64,000 bases of DNA, taken from positions 66,094,870 through 66,158,869 of the forward strand of contig CM043952.1 of NCBI GenBank assembly GCA_014529385.2, read 5' to 3'. The first letter of the stretch is position 1. Each line of letters begins with the position of its first letter. Made by a program: the position numbers and the translations under genes. This DNA is from Adiantum capillus-veneris (lineage: Eukaryota; Streptophyta; Polypodiopsida; Polypodiales; Pteridaceae). Of this stretch, positions 60,244 to 64,000 are shown piece after piece. The notes beneath the pieces are model-generated. The model was not told where the DNA came from, ran no database searches, and saw nothing but the letters and a program-made list of their open reading frames with translations.

Positions 60244-61553
60244 CTAGTCAGACGTCTCATTGCGTCCAAGCGGCGTATCTGTCGGATTCTGCAAAAAAAG
60301 ACAATAAGACAGCTTTCAGTAAGTATAAACATATAACGACATTTATAAAACAATACAAAAAATAGAAAAGAGTAAACCCTAATACTAACCATGCCGCTGC
60401 GAGAACTGAGAATGTCCATCAGGGCGTTTAAGCCCTTCTTGCCTGCGTACTCGCGCTCGTACGGTGTGGGATTACGTACTGTCATCGACCACTGTCAAAA
60501 CATACAAAGATTTCATTATGTTAGAATTAAAAAACTCATAAACCCTAAACTATCGAACATAAAGAGCAATGCGAAAACACTTACAAAATCGGCCTCAAAT
60601 GATGCCCATCCACCGCTCCCCAAGTGGTGCGAGCTCCCTGCCTCTACTCGCGCTCTGGCTGCATCCTTTTGTTGCTTCCACTTGTCGGGATTCTCGCGCG
60701 CTGCTTTCTTCGCATTCTTCCAATCTTCTTTGGCCAGCCAATCTGGCATGTTCCACCCATGCTTGATTGCTTTTTTCACTTCGGAACGCTTGTGTTTGCA
60801 GTATTCGCGCATTCGAATCTTCATCAGGTCTTCATTGAAGCGCTGATCCCGTGTTGGAACGGAAAACTCATCATGAAGTATGCTGATGACTCTGTCTTTT
60901 AAATCACTTGGTACATCACTCCATTTTTTTAGTATGTAGTGTCTAAACAGCTGAGAGCAAAGACCACGCATGCGCGAGATCACCTTCTTGCCGACATCAT
61001 CCATGATGATGCCGCCACTGAAGTCGACGGAGTAAGGCAAGCCCTCTAGCCGGTGACGCGTGAACCTGGGTGTCCCGGCAGGGGTCTCTAGCGGCGTGTC
61101 GATGGGGGTACGGACGTCAGGTGTCTCCACCGGCGTCTGGGCCCCGAAGCGAGGAGTGTCGAGTGGGGTGGCTTCTGGCGGAGTAGGTAGAGGTGTGTAG
61201 CTGCTAGGAACAGTCAGCCGCGCAAAACCTGGCGTAGATGGCGATGCTGTGGCTGGTGTGGGGGCGGGCAAAGAAAGGGAGGGTAAAGAGCCTCGTCGAA
61301 CACGAGGCGGTGTGGAGGCATCAGCGGCGGAATCCCCACAACAACCACCACCGCCACCACTAGAGCGCCGGTGTCTAGACGAGTGTGAAGATCGTCTCGT
61401 CGACACCGAAGCTTCGGAGCGCGCCGAATGCTCCGAAAGAGAGGGAGATGCGGATGGAGTAGGAATGCGCGATGATGCGCCAGAGTGATGACGCTCCACG
61501 TACCACTGTCTCTGCTGCGGTGACAAAGAAGAAAGAAACTTCTCATCATCCAT
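60244..61553 (-). CDS. CACTA Transposase_24 (Ptta/En/Spm) protein
   Basis: Accessory/DNA-binding type protein of CACTA elements. Three exons with GT/AG borders and kept phase: 61553-60585, 60491-60390, 60288-60244, giving 371 residues and a TAG stop. The start is ATG 61553 (DDEKFLSSLSPQQRQWYVER); upstream codons in frame look like noncoding sequence. Residues about 20-180 are Ser/Pro/Thr-rich low complexity with repeated TPLETP-like units. Residues about 185-345 form the conserved region (VISRMRGLCSQLFRHYILKK, KHGWNMPDWLAKEDWKNAKK, GSSHHLGSGGWASFEADF), and exon 2 adds RNPTPYEREYAGKKG. No disruption is seen. Confidence 0.85.
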
Positions 61554-61817
61554 ACCTGCATTAAACACACAAATATTTAAACTTAATATTGAATGAATAG
61601 AGTAGCCAATGACGCAAAGACCATTAAATACAATGACGCATATAAATACAATGACGCAATGAATTGAGTGATAGAAGAGGCAAGTCGAAAACTCAGAATT
61701 TTCAATCAAAAGATGTGAGCGCGAGTAGAAAAGAGCGTTATACACCATGGAAGGTACTTAGAGAGCCAGAGCTTTTACAACACGGAGCAAAATTGTTCAA
61801 ATACAATATTTGTGGCT

Positions 61818-64000
61818 TTAAGAGATCTCTCTCTCATCCTCGCATAACTCAGCATAAATTCCTATATCTATATAGAGCTCTCCGTTTAAACACATATCCT
61901 CTGTTTCATTTTGTAGCTCCTCTGCATGCACCCCATATAGAGTAGTAGCATCTTGATGCTCGTCTGGCACCACCGCAGCGGCTTCTGATTGAGCATCTTC
62001 TCTGATCTCCTCCATTGATGCCGTTGTGATTGGCACATGGTAGCCTTCATACGTCCTTGCACTACGAGGGGCTACCTCTATGACGTACCACCAGTTTGAT
62101 GTAGACTTTGTAGGATGAAATATTACCTGCAAGAGCCACATAACTTACATGAGAGCTTTCAAGCACATAACTTGTAAAAAGGGGATGTTAACTATTTACA
62201 TACTTACTTGTTCACAATGCTCGGGTAGTACGAAAGTGTCTCTTAGGTCAGTCCATTTCTTAGTAGAATCCACCTCAAGAAAACCAGACTCTCCTCTACG
62301 CACAGTAGCGTTGCGACCCTCCATGATTATCTTGAACCATTGCACGTCGAACAAGTCGACAAAAAATCCTCTGTAATCGATCCTCAAAATCTCTTGTAGC
62401 GTGCCGAAGTAAGTGAGTTCCGCCACCACAGGATCTGTATTAGAGGAACGTCATCGACTAGACTGTTCAAATTTTGCCATGATTCCACAATCTTGAGTAA
62501 AACGCTTTTTGTCGATCCGTTCCACCCTAAAATGTCGACCTTTACACCATGCTGCTGTGTATGACTTATACTACAACGAACAAAGATTATGAGTGGCCGT
62601 TCAAACGTTTAGAAATAAAGTCAATAGCTAGTCGTACATTGCAAACTTATCTTGGTCGCGCAACCCCGAGAGTACTCCCACTCTTCCTCAGTCACTTTGT
62701 CACCGCATTGTTGTGCGCTTTTTAATTGGTTGTGCAACCATCTTAAGCTCATGAATGTTGGTAGGCTCTCCAGACCCGTCGGATAGTGCATCGGTGGTCG
62801 TCTTCCCCGTCTCCACTCGATTCGTGCCCTTTGTCGCTCTTGCTTTGCATCCTCATATTGTGAAATCCACTTTTGCATCACTGGATTGTGAAGCATGCAA
62901 AACCGGTTGATTTTTGCCTCTAGATCTTCCGTCATCTTCTTCTCAACACCGAGATTGCACATGACAATCCCAGATATGCGCTCATCATCTATGGTTCGCC
63001 ATAGCGTGTCCCGGGCTTTATCAAATCCGTCTAGCCACTCTCCAATGTACACTAGGGACTCTGATACCAACCAACCTTCTGCCATGCTACCCTCCGGACG
63101 TGCCTTTTGACGCACATATCCCTTAAGCGTTTTCATGAAACGTTCTAAGAAGAACATCCATCTGGAATGAACTGTTCCAGCTATTTCCACCTCATCAACT
63201 ATGTGAACAAGAAGATGCACCTGAATGGTTAGCATGGTAGTAGGAAAATGTTTCTCAAACATGCACACAAGCTCCGCAGCATTTAGTTTGGCGAATGGTA
63301 TGGAGTCTACGTTGATCTCCTTTTGTGAGATCCATTGCACCAGCTTTGCAAGTTTGTAGATTGTGTTACGGATGTCGAGAGACAAACATCCCTCAATGGC
63401 AACCAGTAAAATAAACTGTAAAGTATGTGCAGCAATGATATTAAAGTCCACATTTTATGCAATGATATTAAAGTCCACTATGAACGTACCTGACACATTT
63501 TATGCCAATCGTGTGACTTCAAACCGGTAAGCTTTCCTTCTTTAGTAAAACACGTTCGGAGCGAGTGCATTACGCAAGTGGGGGTCCGCAAAGATCGAAT
63601 GGTCTCTTTTACTTTGCGTTCTTGGGCTCCTGTGAAAATCCATGGTGCTTTAGGGAGTTTTATCGATCCATCAGACGCTGTTTGCGGCCAATATTGCTCC
63701 ATACGATCCACATTTCTAAGGTCAACTCTAGCTCCCAAAGTATCTTTCTTGCCGGTCAGATGGTCCCATAGTAGATTACCCACATTCTTGAATATGTGCA
63801 TTGGATCGAGCAAGTGATTGATCATGAGTCCGGGCCAGTATGGTAACTCGTACCATAGAGATAGTCTCTTCATCCCTGGAGGCAATCCGTCATCGCACAT
63901 CTCCTTCTGCTCTAACCATGCTTGTGCAGACATCCTTGGTGGCTCTCTTCCCAAAAAGCCGTCGCGTAACACATGATTCTCTGGAAGATACGCTTGATGA
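61818..64000 (-). CDS. CACTA TNP2-like transposase with DUF4218 and DUF4216 parts, N-terminus off window
   Basis: The catalytic-type CACTA transposase. Visible minus-strand exons: from the window edge to 63490 (open to 64000), 63415 to about 62640, about 62570-62208, and 62126-61818. The first ends in KLTGLKSHDWHKMCQ with a GTACGT donor and contains PGLMINHLLDPMHIFKNV (TNP2/Transposase_21). The second is DUF4218-like (LNAAELVCMFEKHFPTTMLT, VHSRWMFFLERFMKTLKGYV). The third is DUF4216-like (ILRIDYRGFFVDLFDVQWFK) and continues in the fourth (NWWYVIEVAPRSARTYEGY) with an acidic tail. The junction between exons 2 and 3 could not be set in phase; one stop-like codon near 62450 may be intron or damage. 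Confidence 0.87.

Larger units (their letters stand above)
59631..64000 (-). mobile_element. CACTA (En/Spm) DNA transposon, autonomous-type, right end off window
   Basis: Terminal CACTACAAGA at 59631-59640, followed by a dense subterminal repeat zone, then two minus-strand genes: a Transposase_24-type protein and a TNP2-type transposase with DUF4218- and DUF4216-like parts. It sits in G6 gag; the 3-bp target duplication would include CCT (59628-59630), the other copy being outside. The visible exons have no internal stop, unlike every retrotransposon here. Confidence 0.95.

Overview
The window is nuclear DNA from a land plant. It holds one recognisable host gene in a dense mass of transposons. 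Evidence for a plant nucleus: spliceosomal introns in a replication factor C gene whose protein matches the plant RFC3 type; Ty1/copia and Ty3/gypsy retrotransposons with plant-type primer sites (initiator-Met tRNA and tRNA-Asp); a chromodomain gypsy lineage; a Tat-like gypsy with two RNase H domains; and an En/Spm (CACTA) transposon with Transposase_24, TNP2, DUF4218 and DUF4216-like proteins. Long CT/GA and CA/GT microsatellites are common, several inside LTRs. Gag fragments with paired zinc knuckles make me suspect a fern or lycophyte, but this is weak. I see no rRNA or tRNA gene, CRISPR array, or organellar or bacterial gene.

Layout. 0-1.9 kb: a decayed gypsy gag-protease scrap. 1.9-4.8 kb (minus): the first six exons of RFC3; the last part of the gene is not seen. 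5.6-9.8 kb: a gag-less, decayed gypsy element between diverged direct repeats. 10.8-11.3 kb: a minus-strand gag scrap. 12.3-16.6 kb: a copia element (C1) with both LTRs and a near-perfect target duplication but no reverse transcriptase; a 1.26-kb solo gypsy LTR sits at its gag start with a perfect 5-bp duplication. 17.2-24 kb (minus): two gypsy copies (G1, G2) sharing one central LTR. 24-30.1 kb (minus): an element (G3) with a tRNA-Asp primer site, a long low-complexity leader and an unrecognised coding region. 30.1-37.9 kb: a chromodomain gypsy (G4) with a truncated 5' LTR. 37.9-39.3 kb: another gag remnant.

39.3 kb to the end is one nested stack. A second copia (C2) starts at 39,260. Its reverse transcriptase is split by a 14.3-kb insertion, 42,686-56,957 (element X). 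X has a perfect 5-bp duplication (CGGAT) but ends in long INVERTED repeats that look like two short LTRs facing each other. X is itself split by an 8.7-kb Tat-like gypsy (G5). C2 is then interrupted by another gypsy LTR (G6, 57,448), and G6 gag is interrupted by a CACTA transposon at 59,631 that runs off the right edge and has uninterrupted visible exons.

How the parts relate. RFC3 would encode a clamp-loader subunit for DNA replication. Everything else is transposon-encoded. The inferred order is C2, then X, then G5 on one branch, and C2, then G6, then CACTA on the other. The most unusual object is element X; its interior contains splice-like signals and may be captured host sequence.
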